DNA from: JBAXAM01 sp037142515
GTDB lineage: Bacteria > Pseudomonadota > Gammaproteobacteria > UBA9339
Direction: 5' to 3'
Length of the DNA: 22,424 nucleotides
Assembly: GCA_037142515.1 (NCBI GenBank)
Contig: JBAXAM010000021.1
Location: forward strand, 1-22,424
Positions within the stretch are counted from its first letter, which is position 1. Each line of letters starts with the position of its first letter. This document shows positions 7,767 through 15,603 of the stretch, piece by piece. Under the pieces are notes generated by a model. The model worked only from the letters and a program-made list of their open reading frames with translations. It had not been told where the DNA came from and searched no databases. The translations under genes were made by a program, and so were the position numbers.

Positions 7767-8818
7767 TCTAAACTCTCCTTTGGCCAAGACTTGATTACTA
7801 CATTAACCAAAGCCATCAAGGGGATCGCAAAAAATATTCCCCAAAATCCAAACAAACTACCAAAAAACAATACTGCTAAAATGATAGCCAGCGGATGTAG
7901 CTTCATTACTTCAGCAAACAAAATTGGAACTAGTACATTGGCGTCAAAAATAATAATCACAGTATAAACCGATATTAGATAACAAAAAGACTCAGACCAA
8001 CCCCATTGAATCAAACCAACAACAACAACTGGTACTGTAACTATCACTGCACCAATATAGGGAACTACCACAGACAAACCTACTAATGCCCCTAACAGTA
8101 CCGCATAATGCAACCCCAAAATCCAAAATGCAATACTCGTTACTATTGCAATCAGCGCAATCTCAATAAGCCTACCTCGAATATAGCTGCTAATTTTCTC
8201 ATATACTTCGTACCACACACTCTCCAAAACTTTTCTTTTCTCTGGTAAAAATTGCATAGCCCACCACTTTATAGCGTTGCCGTCGCGTAAAAAGAAAAAT
8301 ACTAAAAGCGGCACTAATACCAAATAAACAACTACGGTAACAACACCAAACAATGAAGCTAAAGAAAAGGTAACAATCTCTTTACCAAAATTGGCAAAAT
8401 AAGTTGTACTATATGTAACAACTTGTCGCAGTTGATTAACTGAAATCAAGTCAGGAAAACGATCGTGCAAGCTAAACAACAATACCTGCCCATTATCCAA
8501 GGCCGCAGGAATTTCAGAAATTAAGTTTATTGTCTGTTCCCAAAGCAAGGGCAATAAAAATAAAAACAACAACAATAACAAGCCTATAAACAGTGAAAAA
8601 ACCACGCTTACAGACAATAAGTGCGGAAAACGCCACTGTTGCAATTTCTTTACCATTCCATGAAGCAAATATGCTAAAATCACACTGACGATAATGGGTG
8701 CTAATACTTTTCCCATGATTTTAAAGGCAACAATTGACAGAATAAATACCATTAACAAAACAATGGCCTCTGGTTGAGAAAAGTAGCGCTTGAACCAAGC
8801 TGATAGAATTTTGTTCAT
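7763..8818 (-). CDS. perM: AI-2E family transporter / permease PerM
   Basis: 351-aa polytopic membrane protein of the AI-2 exporter (PerM/UPF0118) family, near the E. coli PerM length. It has about eight hydrophobic segments: a pair near the N terminus (residues 15-75), a long periplasmic region, and five to six in the C-terminal half. The family signature around VYLVLVPLLVFFFLRDG and YIGAVIVTVPVVVVGLIQWG is visible, as is LHPLAIILAVLFFGSLFGFWGIFFAIPL near the C terminus. It diverges from bepA across only 48 bp, the same arrangement as perM/bepA in E. coli. Its stop codon overlaps the start of the BamC-like lipoprotein. The transported substrate is unknown. Confidence 0.88.
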   Translation of the reverse strand: MNKILSAWFKRYFSQPEAIVLLMVFILSIVAFKIMGKVLAPIIVSVILAYLLHGMVKKLQQWRFPHLLSVSVVFSLFIGLLLLLFLFLLPLLWEQTINLISEIPAALDNGQVLLFSLHDRFPDLISVNQLRQVVTYSTTYFANFGKEIVTFSLASLFGVVTVVVYLVLVPLLVFFFLRDGNAIKWWAMQFLPEKRKVLESVWYEVYEKISSYIRGRLIEIALIAIVTSIAFWILGLHYAVLLGALVGLSVVVPYIGAVIVTVPVVVVGLIQWGWSESFCYLISVYTVIIIFDANVLVPILFAEVMKLHPLAIILAVLFFGSLFGFWGIFFAIPLMALVNVVIKSWPKESLE

Positions 8819-8866
8819 AACTCATACACCAATTTATTGTCCCAAACATAAGTTTCACACAAATAT

Positions 8867-10246
8867 ATGGCTTTAACAAGATCACTTTTAATATTTGCCT
8901 GCCTAATCAGCTACGCTGCTTCAGCTTATGGGCTTTCACCCAAAGAAGAAAAGCAAATGGGCAAAGAATTCATGCAGGCGGTACGTTCTCACCTCGAGAT
9001 TTTAGATGATAACATTATCAATGACTATATCCAAAACTTGGGCGACAAATTGGCGGCTAACTCTAACGCCGAAAACAAAAAATTTAACTTTTTTATAGTA
9101 TTAAACCCTGCAATCAATGCCTTTGCCGGACCCGACGCTAATGTTGGAATTTATAGCGGCATTTTTCTTGCCACCCGCTCTGAAAGCGAATTGGCCGCTG
9201 TCATGGCCCACGAAATTGCTCACGTATCGCAGCATCATATGGAGCACTTGATTGAACGAGCAAAAAACACCCAAATTACTGCCACAGCTGGAGCTTTAGC
9301 TGCGCTCCTTATTGGCATAGCTGCTGGAGCCAGCAATATAGGCACTGGGGCGGCAATGGCGTCAATGGGCGGAGCACATCAACACCTGATTAATTTTACT
9401 AGAGATAAAGAAATAGAGGCCGATCATATTGGCATGCAAACTCTATATAATTCAGGATTTAATCCAGAAGCCATGCCAAGCTTCTTTGAACGAGTACAAC
9501 GCTTGACTTATGATTACAATAACAATCAAATACCAACATTTTTTCTAACTCACCCAGCAACCACCGATCGTATTGCTGAGTCTAAAGACCGCGCCAATCA
9601 ATACCAAAAAAAGCAAACTAGGGATCAAAACACTTATAATCTGCTACATGCCCGCCTGAAGGTCCTAACCTTGCGCCACCCTACCGATGCGATACGGTAT
9701 TTCAAACACCAAAATGAAACTGTAGCAACACAATATGGATACGCTCTTGCTTTATACGAAAATCAACAGTTAGGCCAAGCAACAAGTATCATAAACAATT
9801 TGCAAAAAAAATATCCAAACGAAGTTTTATTCCAAATGGCTGCTGCCCAGCTGGCTGCAGCAAATAAGCAGCCTGATAATGCAATTAACATACTAAAAAC
9901 TGCGCTTAGTAGCTATCCTGATTACTACCCCCTGTTCATACAATATGGCCAAACTCTAATTGATGCCAAGCATCCACAAGAAGCACGTGATTTTTTAAAA
10001 TCAAAAATCATTCAATACTCAAATAACTCCGATCTATCTTGGCTCCTGGCAGATGCCTATGCACAAAATAATCAAAAAGCAGATGCCTATCAAGCAAAAG
10101 CCAGAAGCTATGAAATTGAAGGCTACTACCGACAAGCTGGGGTTTTGTTGCAACAAGCATTAAAAGTACCTAAACTAAGCTCTACCGAAAAAGCAATTAT
10201 TCATGCTAAAATCGAACGCTTACAAAACACTGAAAGAAACTTATAA
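8867..10246 (+). CDS. bepA: Periplasmic M48 metalloprotease/chaperone BepA with TPR domain
   Basis: 459-aa zinc metalloprotease that in E. coli assists LptD assembly at the BAM complex and degrades stalled outer-membrane proteins. A signal peptide covers about residues 1-22 (LLIFACLISYAASAYG). The M48 domain has HEIAH (His115, Glu116, His119), the third zinc ligand Glu184 in EIEADHIG, and His229 in LTHPATTDRI, which matches the regulatory His246 of E. coli BepA. The C-terminal half (about residues 250-450) is helical TPR-like and ends near the stop. It is divergent from perM and 17 bp upstream of sohB. No strong ribosome-binding site precedes the ATG. The link to the BamC-like gene nearby makes this an outer-membrane assembly neighbourhood. 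Confidence 0.92.
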   Translation: MALTRSLLIFACLISYAASAYGLSPKEEKQMGKEFMQAVRSHLEILDDNIINDYIQNLGDKLAANSNAENKKFNFFIVLNPAINAFAGPDANVGIYSGIFLATRSESELAAVMAHEIAHVSQHHMEHLIERAKNTQITATAGALAALLIGIAAGASNIGTGAAMASMGGAHQHLINFTRDKEIEADHIGMQTLYNSGFNPEAMPSFFERVQRLTYDYNNNQIPTFFLTHPATTDRIAESKDRANQYQKKQTRDQNTYNLLHARLKVLTLRHPTDAIRYFKHQNETVATQYGYALALYENQQLGQATSIINNLQKKYPNEVLFQMAAAQLAAANKQPDNAINILKTALSSYPDYYPLFIQYGQTLIDAKHPQEARDFLKSKIIQYSNNSDLSWLLADAYAQNNQKADAYQAKARSYEIEGYYRQAGVLLQQALKVPKLSSTEKAIIHAKIERLQNTERNL

Positions 10247-10263
10247 TTTTAGCGGAGCGAATT

Positions 10264-11244
10264 ATGACCGAATTTTTTTATACTTATGGCTTATTTTTAA
10301 CAAAGGCACTGACTGTAGTAATTACTATTCTACTAACATTTGGCGGCATAATAGCAATTGCGACTAAAAACAAACTCAATTCTAAAGAAAAAATCAAAGT
10401 TACTGACTTAAACGAAAAATATCAAGAAATGAAAGAAGTTATAAATAACGAAACTTTAGAAAAAAGCGAACTAAAAAAAATTAAAAAACAAGAAAAACAG
10501 TCCGAGAAAACTAATAAAACAAAGCGAGACAGAATTTTTGTTTTAAATTTCGATGGCGATATCAAAGCTTCAGCAGTTGCTAATTTGCGAGAAGAGATCA
10601 CAGCTATTTTAACAGTTGCTACCCCCAGAGACGAAGTACTAATTAAAATTGAAAGCCCAGGCGGCATGGTTCACGGTTACGGGCTTGCGGCATCACAACT
10701 AAAACGTATTCGTGATCGCAGCATCCCACTAATAGCAGCCGTAGATAAAGTTGCTGCCAGCGGTGGCTATATGATGGCGTGCGTAGCAGATCGTATTTTA
10801 GCCGCACCGTTTGCCATTCTGGGTTCGATCGGTGTTATTGCACAACTACCGAATTTTAATCGCTTGCTCAAAAAATATGATATCGATTATGAACAGGTAA
10901 TGGCCGGCCAATACAAACGCACATTATCTCTATTTGGTGAAAACACCAAAGATGGTAGAAAAAAAATGCAAGAAGAAGTTGACGAAGCTCATACCCTATT
11001 TAAGAATTTTGTTGCTGATAATCGACCAATGGTTGATATCAACACGCTAGCTACCGGAGAAACTTGGTATGGCACGCGCGCTAAAGAAATGCGTCTCGTA
11101 GATGAAATTATAACCAGCGATGACTATCTTTTGGCCGCAAGCAATAAAAATAATATATTTAAAATTGAATATATCATCAAAAAAGGACTGGCTGAGAAAA
11201 TCGGCATATCTATCCAAAAAGTGGTTTCCAAAATGTCTTTTTAA
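10264..11244 (+). CDS. sohB: Inner-membrane S49 peptidase SohB
   Basis: 326-aa serine peptidase of the signal-peptide-peptidase A / SohB family. One N-terminal transmembrane segment (residues about 8-33) is followed by a charged, Lys-rich linker (to about 88) and the S49 domain. Catalytic Ser166 lies in AASGGYMM and Lys218 in AGQYKRTL, the same order and spacing as in E. coli SohB (Ser/Lys dyad). E. coli SohB is 349 aa; the shorter linker accounts for most of the difference. A GGAG ribosome-binding site lies upstream, and the gene follows bepA by 17 bp, so they are probably co-transcribed. The role is general periplasmic protein quality control. Confidence 0.92.
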   Translation: MTEFFYTYGLFLTKALTVVITILLTFGGIIAIATKNKLNSKEKIKVTDLNEKYQEMKEVINNETLEKSELKKIKKQEKQSEKTNKTKRDRIFVLNFDGDIKASAVANLREEITAILTVATPRDEVLIKIESPGGMVHGYGLAASQLKRIRDRSIPLIAAVDKVAASGGYMMACVADRILAAPFAILGSIGVIAQLPNFNRLLKKYDIDYEQVMAGQYKRTLSLFGENTKDGRKKMQEEVDEAHTLFKNFVADNRPMVDINTLATGETWYGTRAKEMRLVDEIITSDDYLLAASNKNNIFKIEYIIKKGLAEKIGISIQKVVSKMSF

Positions 11245-11252
11245 TTGTTTAA

Positions 11253-12161
11253 ATGAAAAACCACGAACACCATTGTCATTGTCACCATCGTCCAAACAAA
11301 AAAAACTACATTTTTTACGCCGTAGCCTTTACCTTTATATTTGGCATAGTTGAAGCGCTAAGTGGATGGTGGTCTGGTTCGTTAACACTGTTAAGCGATG
11401 CCGGACACATGTGGATAGACGCACTAGCATTATCGCTTGCCGCCCTCGCCTCCTGGCTGGTACAACGGCCAACAACAGCAAAACATACTTATGGGCTTGG
11501 TCGCGCTGAAGTTATAATTTCTTGGCTAAACAGCATTTTTCTTATTATATTAATAATTAAAATTTTAATCGAAGCGATTAATCGCCTACAAACTCCGCAT
11601 TTTGTTGCCGGAAAAACTGTAATGATTGTTGCTATTATTGGCTTAGTCATCAACATACTAACTGCGTGGGTTTTACACAAAGGTGAAAAAACACTAAACA
11701 CTAGAGCAGCGCTCCTCCATGTATTCAGTGACTTGCTTGGCTCAGTAGCAGTCCTAGTTTCTGGTATAGTAATTTACTTTACTAACTGGATGCAAATAGA
11801 TCCTATTCTTTCTATTTTTGTTTGTATATTAATTTTAATCTCGACAATCCGCTTGCTTCGAGAGTCGCTATTAGTTTTAATGGAAGGCACGCCAATTCAT
11901 ATAAACACTGACAAAGTTAAGCAGATAATGCAGCATGTTCACGGCGTAGACACAATGCATGACTTACACATCTGGACATTAACCTCAGGCACAACTTTAC
12001 TAACAGCGCACGTAGTCGTAACCGACCCAAAGTATTGGCCAACAATTATCGATGATTTACGCGAAGTGCTCCAAAAAAACTTTGGCATTGTACATGTTAC
12101 GCTACAAGTTGAAACATCTGACAGAAAGCCACTCTGTGTTGACTGCGAAAATAAATTATAA
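11253..12161 (+). CDS. Cation diffusion facilitator, zinc/cobalt exporter
   Basis: 302-aa inner-membrane CDF protein that exports Zn2+ (perhaps Co2+/Cd2+) in exchange for protons. The N terminus is His/Cys-rich (HEHHCHCHH), a likely metal-sensing or chelating tail. Two HxxxD motifs form the transport site: His52/Asp56 in SDAGHMWIDA and His156/Asp160 in LHVFSDLLGS, the pattern of zinc-type CDFs such as ZitB/CzcD. Six transmembrane segments lie between residues 18 and 205, and a C-terminal metal-binding domain ends with LHIWTLTSG. It follows sohB by 8 bp, and its stop overlaps the stop of the convergent coiled-coil gene by a few bases. Confidence 0.92.
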   Translation: MKNHEHHCHCHHRPNKKNYIFYAVAFTFIFGIVEALSGWWSGSLTLLSDAGHMWIDALALSLAALASWLVQRPTTAKHTYGLGRAEVIISWLNSIFLIILIIKILIEAINRLQTPHFVAGKTVMIVAIIGLVINILTAWVLHKGEKTLNTRAALLHVFSDLLGSVAVLVSGIVIYFTNWMQIDPILSIFVCILILISTIRLLRESLLVLMEGTPIHINTDKVKQIMQHVHGVDTMHDLHIWTLTSGTTLLTAHVVVTDPKYWPTIIDDLREVLQKNFGIVHVTLQVETSDRKPLCVDCENKL

Positions 12162-12467
12162 TTTCAACAGCCTCATCAAAACAACAAGCACGCTTATACC
12201 CCCAATCATAAGGCTACCAAGCTTTAGTGTCATGCGCAACTCTAACTCTCTCATGTTTTGAGTCATACGTATTTCTAGTTCTTTTATTTTTTCCTCCACC
12301 AAAACTATACGCTCTTCAATGCGCTTTATATCAGCCTTAGTTGCTAATTTGCCTTCTATGGTTTCAGCCATAACTTCAGCCTGCACTTCCGCTTGTTTTT
12401 CTGGAACACCAACTGCTTTTAACCTATTTGCATATTGCAGAGTATCAAAGTTTCGTTCATTACTCAT
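12156..12467 (-). CDS. Small coiled-coil membrane protein, CCDC90/DUF1640-like
   Basis: 103-aa protein. The start at 12467 is preferred because TGAGGT lies just upstream and because MSNERNFDTLQYANRL is the natural N terminus of this family; an upstream ATG at 12524 would add 19 unlike residues. The order is a short amphipathic segment (LQYANRLKAVGVPEKQAEVQAEVMAET), the motif KLATKADIKRIEER, a coiled coil with regular heptads (residues about 45-85), and one C-terminal transmembrane segment (SLMIGGISVLVVLMRLL). This is the architecture of bacterial CCDC90 (DUF1640) proteins, related to mitochondrial MCUR1; the bacterial role is unknown. It converges on the CDF gene. Confidence 0.7.
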   Translation of the reverse strand: MSNERNFDTLQYANRLKAVGVPEKQAEVQAEVMAETIEGKLATKADIKRIEERIVLVEEKIKELEIRMTQNMRELELRMTLKLGSLMIGGISVLVVLMRLLKL

Positions 12468-12620
12468 TGTTATTACCTCATCATACTGAAAACTGTCAGC
12501 TGTTATTGCAAGTATATTGTACATTATTTTACCAAAATTGTATTATTTGGTAGCCAGCTATTTTACCTACAATAAAATTCTTTATAAACCCAGTGTTTTT
12601 CCTTATAGTGTTATTAATAT
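12468..12620. other. Intergenic region between the coiled-coil gene and uvrB
   Basis: A 153-bp spacer with divergent genes on both sides. The RBS of the coiled-coil gene lies at 12475-12479 (minus). Near the uvrB start a TATAGT at about 12604-12609 could be a -10, but no convincing -35 was found and uvrB has no clear Shine-Dalgarno sequence. Nothing else was recognised. Confidence 0.4.
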
Positions 12621-14600
12621 ATGCAAAAAAAATTTACCCTACATTCAAATTACAAACCAGCGGGTGATCAACCTGCAGCAATTGAAAAGCTAGTTCAAGG
12701 ATTAAAGCAAAGCTTTACAAAACAGATGCTTTTGGGCGTAACGGGCTCAGGCAAAACTTTTACACTTGCCAACGTAATCGCCAAAGTAAACCGCCCAGCA
12801 CTGGTTATAGCGCACAACAAAACTTTAGCCGCGCAGCTTTATGGCGAGATGCGCGCGTTTTTTCCAAAAAACGCAGTTGAGTATTTTGTTTCCTATTATG
12901 ATTATTATCAGCCAGAAGCCTATATTCCATCAACCGATACCTATATCGAAAAAGATTCTGCCATTAACGAGCATATTGAACAAATGCGTTTATCTGCGAC
13001 AAAATCTTTGCTGGAGCGTCCTGATACAATTATTGTCGCTTCGGTTTCTGCAATTTATGGTTTGGGTGATCCGGCCTCATATCACAGCATGGTTCTACAC
13101 CTGGCCTGCAAAGATAAAATTGATCAGCGTAAGCTTTTGCGTCGCCTCACAGAATTGCAATACACACGCAATAATATTGAACTACACCGCGGTACCTATC
13201 GATTACATGGTGAAACTCTAGATATTTTCCCAGCAGAATCTCCAGAAGAAGCAATACGCCTGGAAATATTTGACGATGTTATTGATACCATCGCTTACTT
13301 TGATCCATTGACTGGAAAATCTCTGCGCAAAGTTTCGAGTATAACTATTTTTCCAAAAACCCATTATGTAACCCAGCGCCAAACTATTTTGGGCGCACTA
13401 GACGAAATTAAAGCAGAATTACGAGAACGCTTAGAGATATTATATAAAGAAAATAAATTAGTTGAAGCGCAACGCTTAAAACAGCGTACCGAATATGACC
13501 TTGAAATGCTACTTGAACTTGGCTATACAACTGGCATTGAAAATTATTCTCGCTACATGTCAGGAAGAAAAGCCGGCGAGCCACCACCAACTTTGATGGA
13601 TTATTTACCAGAAAACGCTTTATTAATTATTGATGAATCGCACGTTATGCTCCCACAGCTAAATGCCATGTATGCGGGTGACCGATCGCGCAAAACAACA
13701 TTAGTTGAACATGGATTCAGACTGCCATCTGCTATGGATAATCGTCCTCTAAAGTTTGAGGAATTCGAAAAGCTGGCGCCACAAACAATTTATGTTTCTG
13801 CAACTCCGACGCATTATGAGCTAGAACATGCAAAGCAAGTTGTAGAGTTATTAGTGCGACCAACTGGTTTGGTTGACCCAGAAGTTGAAATTAAACCTGC
13901 TAAAACTCAAATTGATGACTTGTTTTCAGAAATCAATAAACGCACTCATGCTCGCGAAAGAATTCTGGTTACGACTTTGACAAAGCGCATGGCAGAAGAT
14001 TTGACTGAATATCTAGCTGAACATGGAATTAAAGTACGCTATTTGCATTCAGAAGTTGATACGGTTGAGCGCGTAGAAATTTTAAGAGATCTAAGGCTAG
14101 GAGCTTTTGATGTTTTAGTTGGGATTAATCTATTGCGCGAAGGCTTAGATTTGCCTGAGGTTTCTTTGGTTGCGATTTTGGATGCAGACAAAGAAGGCTT
14201 TTTGCGTTCAACCCAAGCCTTAATTCAAACAAGCGGAAGAGCAGCACGCAATATTAATGGCAAAGTTATAATGTACGCTGACAAAATTACTAAGTCTATG
14301 CAACGCGCATTAGATGAGATGGATAGACGGCGCAAGACACAACAAGAATTTAACAAAAAGTATAATATCACACCTGTAGGTATTGTGACTACAGTGCATA
14401 ATATTATGGAACGCGAAACCGAGTACAAGGCTGCCGAAGAAGCAGCTTTGTACTTATCAGAATCTCCAGCCAAGCTCGCAAAGAAAATCACTGAACTCGA
14501 AAAGCAAATGTACACCCACGCACGCAACTTAGAATTTGAAGAAGCCGCCAAAGTACGCGACCAAATCAATCAGCTGCAAACGCTATTAGATAAATTATAG
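12621..14600 (+). CDS. uvrB: UvrABC excinuclease subunit B
   Basis: 659-aa helicase-like DNA damage-loading protein of nucleotide excision repair; it receives damaged DNA from UvrA and recruits UvrC. Walker A GVTGSGKTFT is at residues 39-48, the beta-hairpin region (YYDYYQPEAYIPSTDTYIEK) follows at about 90-110, DESHVM is the Walker B, and the helicase motifs GLDLPEVSLVAILDADKEGFLR and QTSGRAARN are intact. The C-terminal UVR motif (ELEKQM...EFEEAAKVRDQI) that binds UvrC is present. Length matches the family (E. coli 673). It ends 10 bp from the convergent peptide gene. Confidence 0.97.
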   Translation: MQKKFTLHSNYKPAGDQPAAIEKLVQGLKQSFTKQMLLGVTGSGKTFTLANVIAKVNRPALVIAHNKTLAAQLYGEMRAFFPKNAVEYFVSYYDYYQPEAYIPSTDTYIEKDSAINEHIEQMRLSATKSLLERPDTIIVASVSAIYGLGDPASYHSMVLHLACKDKIDQRKLLRRLTELQYTRNNIELHRGTYRLHGETLDIFPAESPEEAIRLEIFDDVIDTIAYFDPLTGKSLRKVSSITIFPKTHYVTQRQTILGALDEIKAELRERLEILYKENKLVEAQRLKQRTEYDLEMLLELGYTTGIENYSRYMSGRKAGEPPPTLMDYLPENALLIIDESHVMLPQLNAMYAGDRSRKTTLVEHGFRLPSAMDNRPLKFEEFEKLAPQTIYVSATPTHYELEHAKQVVELLVRPTGLVDPEVEIKPAKTQIDDLFSEINKRTHARERILVTTLTKRMAEDLTEYLAEHGIKVRYLHSEVDTVERVEILRDLRLGAFDVLVGINLLREGLDLPEVSLVAILDADKEGFLRSTQALIQTSGRAARNINGKVIMYADKITKSMQRALDEMDRRRKTQQEFNKKYNITPVGIVTTVHNIMERETEYKAAEEAALYLSESPAKLAKKITELEKQMYTHARNLEFEEAAKVRDQINQLQTLLDKL

Positions 14601-14610
14601 TGTCACCAAA

Positions 14611-14979
14611 CTATGTGCATCCCACATTGCCTATAGTAGATGTACCTCCATTGTCTCCAGTACCAGCATATCCACCACTATAGGTGGTAAACCCAAAAAT
14701 CATGTCGTTAACAGAAGTACTGGTCCAATCGCAGTAGCCATCACCCTTTAGAAACGCATCAAGATTATCTCGAGTATTAGCGCCAGGAAGAGTCTTTGCG
14801 CAGTAAAAATATCGCACTTGACCAGTAGTTGGTGTAATCACCCCGCTCCTACCGCCTGAGCAAGTATCAGCATCATAAGTACGAGTAGAAGAAGTACTAA
14901 TACACATGCTCCAAGCAGCCGTTCCAGAACATGCTCCACCAGAAACAACGCTTGTTTCTAAATCCGTTAAATTTCTCAT
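14611..14979 (-). CDS. Double-glycine leader peptide, candidate secreted bacteriocin-like or RiPP precursor
   Basis: 122-aa peptide with a classic short double-Gly leader, MRNLTDLETSVVSGG, cut expected after Gly15 by a C39 peptidase; LTDLE and VSGG match the leader pattern seen in many secreted bacterial peptides. The mature part of 107 residues is rich in Gly, Ser and Thr, has six Cys (an even number, so three disulfides are possible), and is rather long for a class II bacteriocin. No homologue was recognised. The start has GGAG about 10 bp upstream. A C39-ABC transporter gene and its adaptor lie downstream of the same strand's upstream side (15604-18794), separated by the YefM-YoeB pair, so the two may be one system. 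It could also be a secreted effector or an adhesin-like peptide rather than an antimicrobial. Confidence 0.7.
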   Translation of the reverse strand: MRNLTDLETSVVSGGACSGTAAWSMCISTSSTRTYDADTCSGGRSGVITPTTGQVRYFYCAKTLPGANTRDNLDAFLKGDGYCDWTSTSVNDMIFGFTTYSGGYAGTGDNGGTSTIGNVGCT

Positions 14980-15022
14980 ATTAAAAATTCTCCGTTTTAA
15001 GTTTTAATTCCAAAAGCTGGCC

Positions 15023-15063
15023 TTGACATCTCACCCCCATATTGTACAATAAGGTTGTACAAT
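15023..15063 (+). promoter_or_regulatory. yefM-yoeB promoter with paired TGTACA operators
   Basis: TTGACA (15023-15028) and TACAAT (15045-15050) are separated by 16 bp. Two palindromes with core TGTACA lie at 15043-15048 and 15056-15061, centres 13 bp apart; the first overlaps the -10, and both have flanks TTGTACAA. E. coli YefM-YoeB binds paired palindromes with the same TGTACA core, so this is a likely autorepression site. Confidence 0.85.
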
Positions 15064-15080
15064 ATGAAAGAGGTAGAAAA

Positions 15081-15335
15081 ATGAAAGAAGTATCTTATAG
15101 TGAAGCGCGACAGAATTTTGCCAATATTCTATCAATTGTTTGCAAAGACCAAATACCGGTATACATCAATCGTAAAAATGGAGAACGCGCTGTTATAATA
15201 TCAGTAAGTGAATATGAATCTATGGATGAAACCGCATATTTGATACGCTCAGAAGCTAACAAAAAGCATTTGCAAAAATCTATACAACAAGCGCGCAATG
15301 GGAAAGTATTTCCATTAAACAAGCTTACAAAATGA
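15081..15335 (+). CDS. yefM: Type II antitoxin YefM (Phd/YefM family)
   Basis: 84-aa antitoxin. The ATG at 15081 is preferred over an upstream TTG because AGAGGT lies in front of it and because MKEVSYSEARQNFANIL is the canonical family start. The N-terminal part (SEARQNF..IL, INRKNGERAVIISVSEYESM) forms the Phd/YefM DNA-binding dimer domain; the C-terminal tail after residue 55 would be the flexible toxin-binding segment. It overlaps yoeB by 4 bp (ATGA). It should bind the two TGTACA operators just upstream. Confidence 0.92.
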   Translation: MKEVSYSEARQNFANILSIVCKDQIPVYINRKNGERAVIISVSEYESMDETAYLIRSEANKKHLQKSIQQARNGKVFPLNKLTK

Positions 15336-15586
15336 AGATAGAATATACTTCTACCTTTAAAAATGATTTTGATTACTGGATTAATCACGATAAAAAGGTA
15401 GCTGAAAGAATCTTGCTACTTATTTCCTCCATAAAAGAAACGCCCTTTACCGGAATAGGAAAACCTGAACCATTAAAATACGAATTTTCTGGCTGTTGGT
15501 CTCGTCGCATAAACAAAGAGCACAGAATCGTATATAGCGCTTGGAGCAAAACCATACAGCTTTTATCTTGCCGTTATCACTACTAA
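15332..15586 (+). CDS. yoeB: Type II mRNA interferase toxin YoeB (Txe/YoeB family)
   Basis: 84-aa ribosome-dependent endoribonuclease. It matches E. coli YoeB along its length: FDYWINHDKKVAERI, TPFTGIGKPEPLKY, SGCWSRRINKEHRIVY and the terminal CRYHY. Catalytic residues are visible: Glu46 in KPEPL, Arg in RRINKEHR and the His83 near the end. The translational coupling with yefM (ATGA overlap) keeps the antitoxin in excess. The pair separates the double-Gly peptide gene from the transporter operon and ends 17 bp from the convergent transporter gene. Confidence 0.94.
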   Translation: MKIEYTSTFKNDFDYWINHDKKVAERILLLISSIKETPFTGIGKPEPLKYEFSGCWSRRINKEHRIVYSAWSKTIQLLSCRYHY

Positions 15587-15603
15587 CAAAACCAACAAAC
15601 AAG

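Noticed and set aside
11120..11353. Open frame overlapping the sohB end and CDF start
   Set aside because: Out-of-frame shadow with no ribosome-binding site, domain or conservation signal.
12519..12524. Single TGTACA upstream of the coiled-coil gene as another YefM operator
   Set aside because: Only one core with no paired palindrome at the right spacing; a 6-bp match is expected by chance.
15587..15603. Terminator between yoeB and the transporter gene
   Set aside because: The 17-bp gap holds no GC stem followed by a T run.
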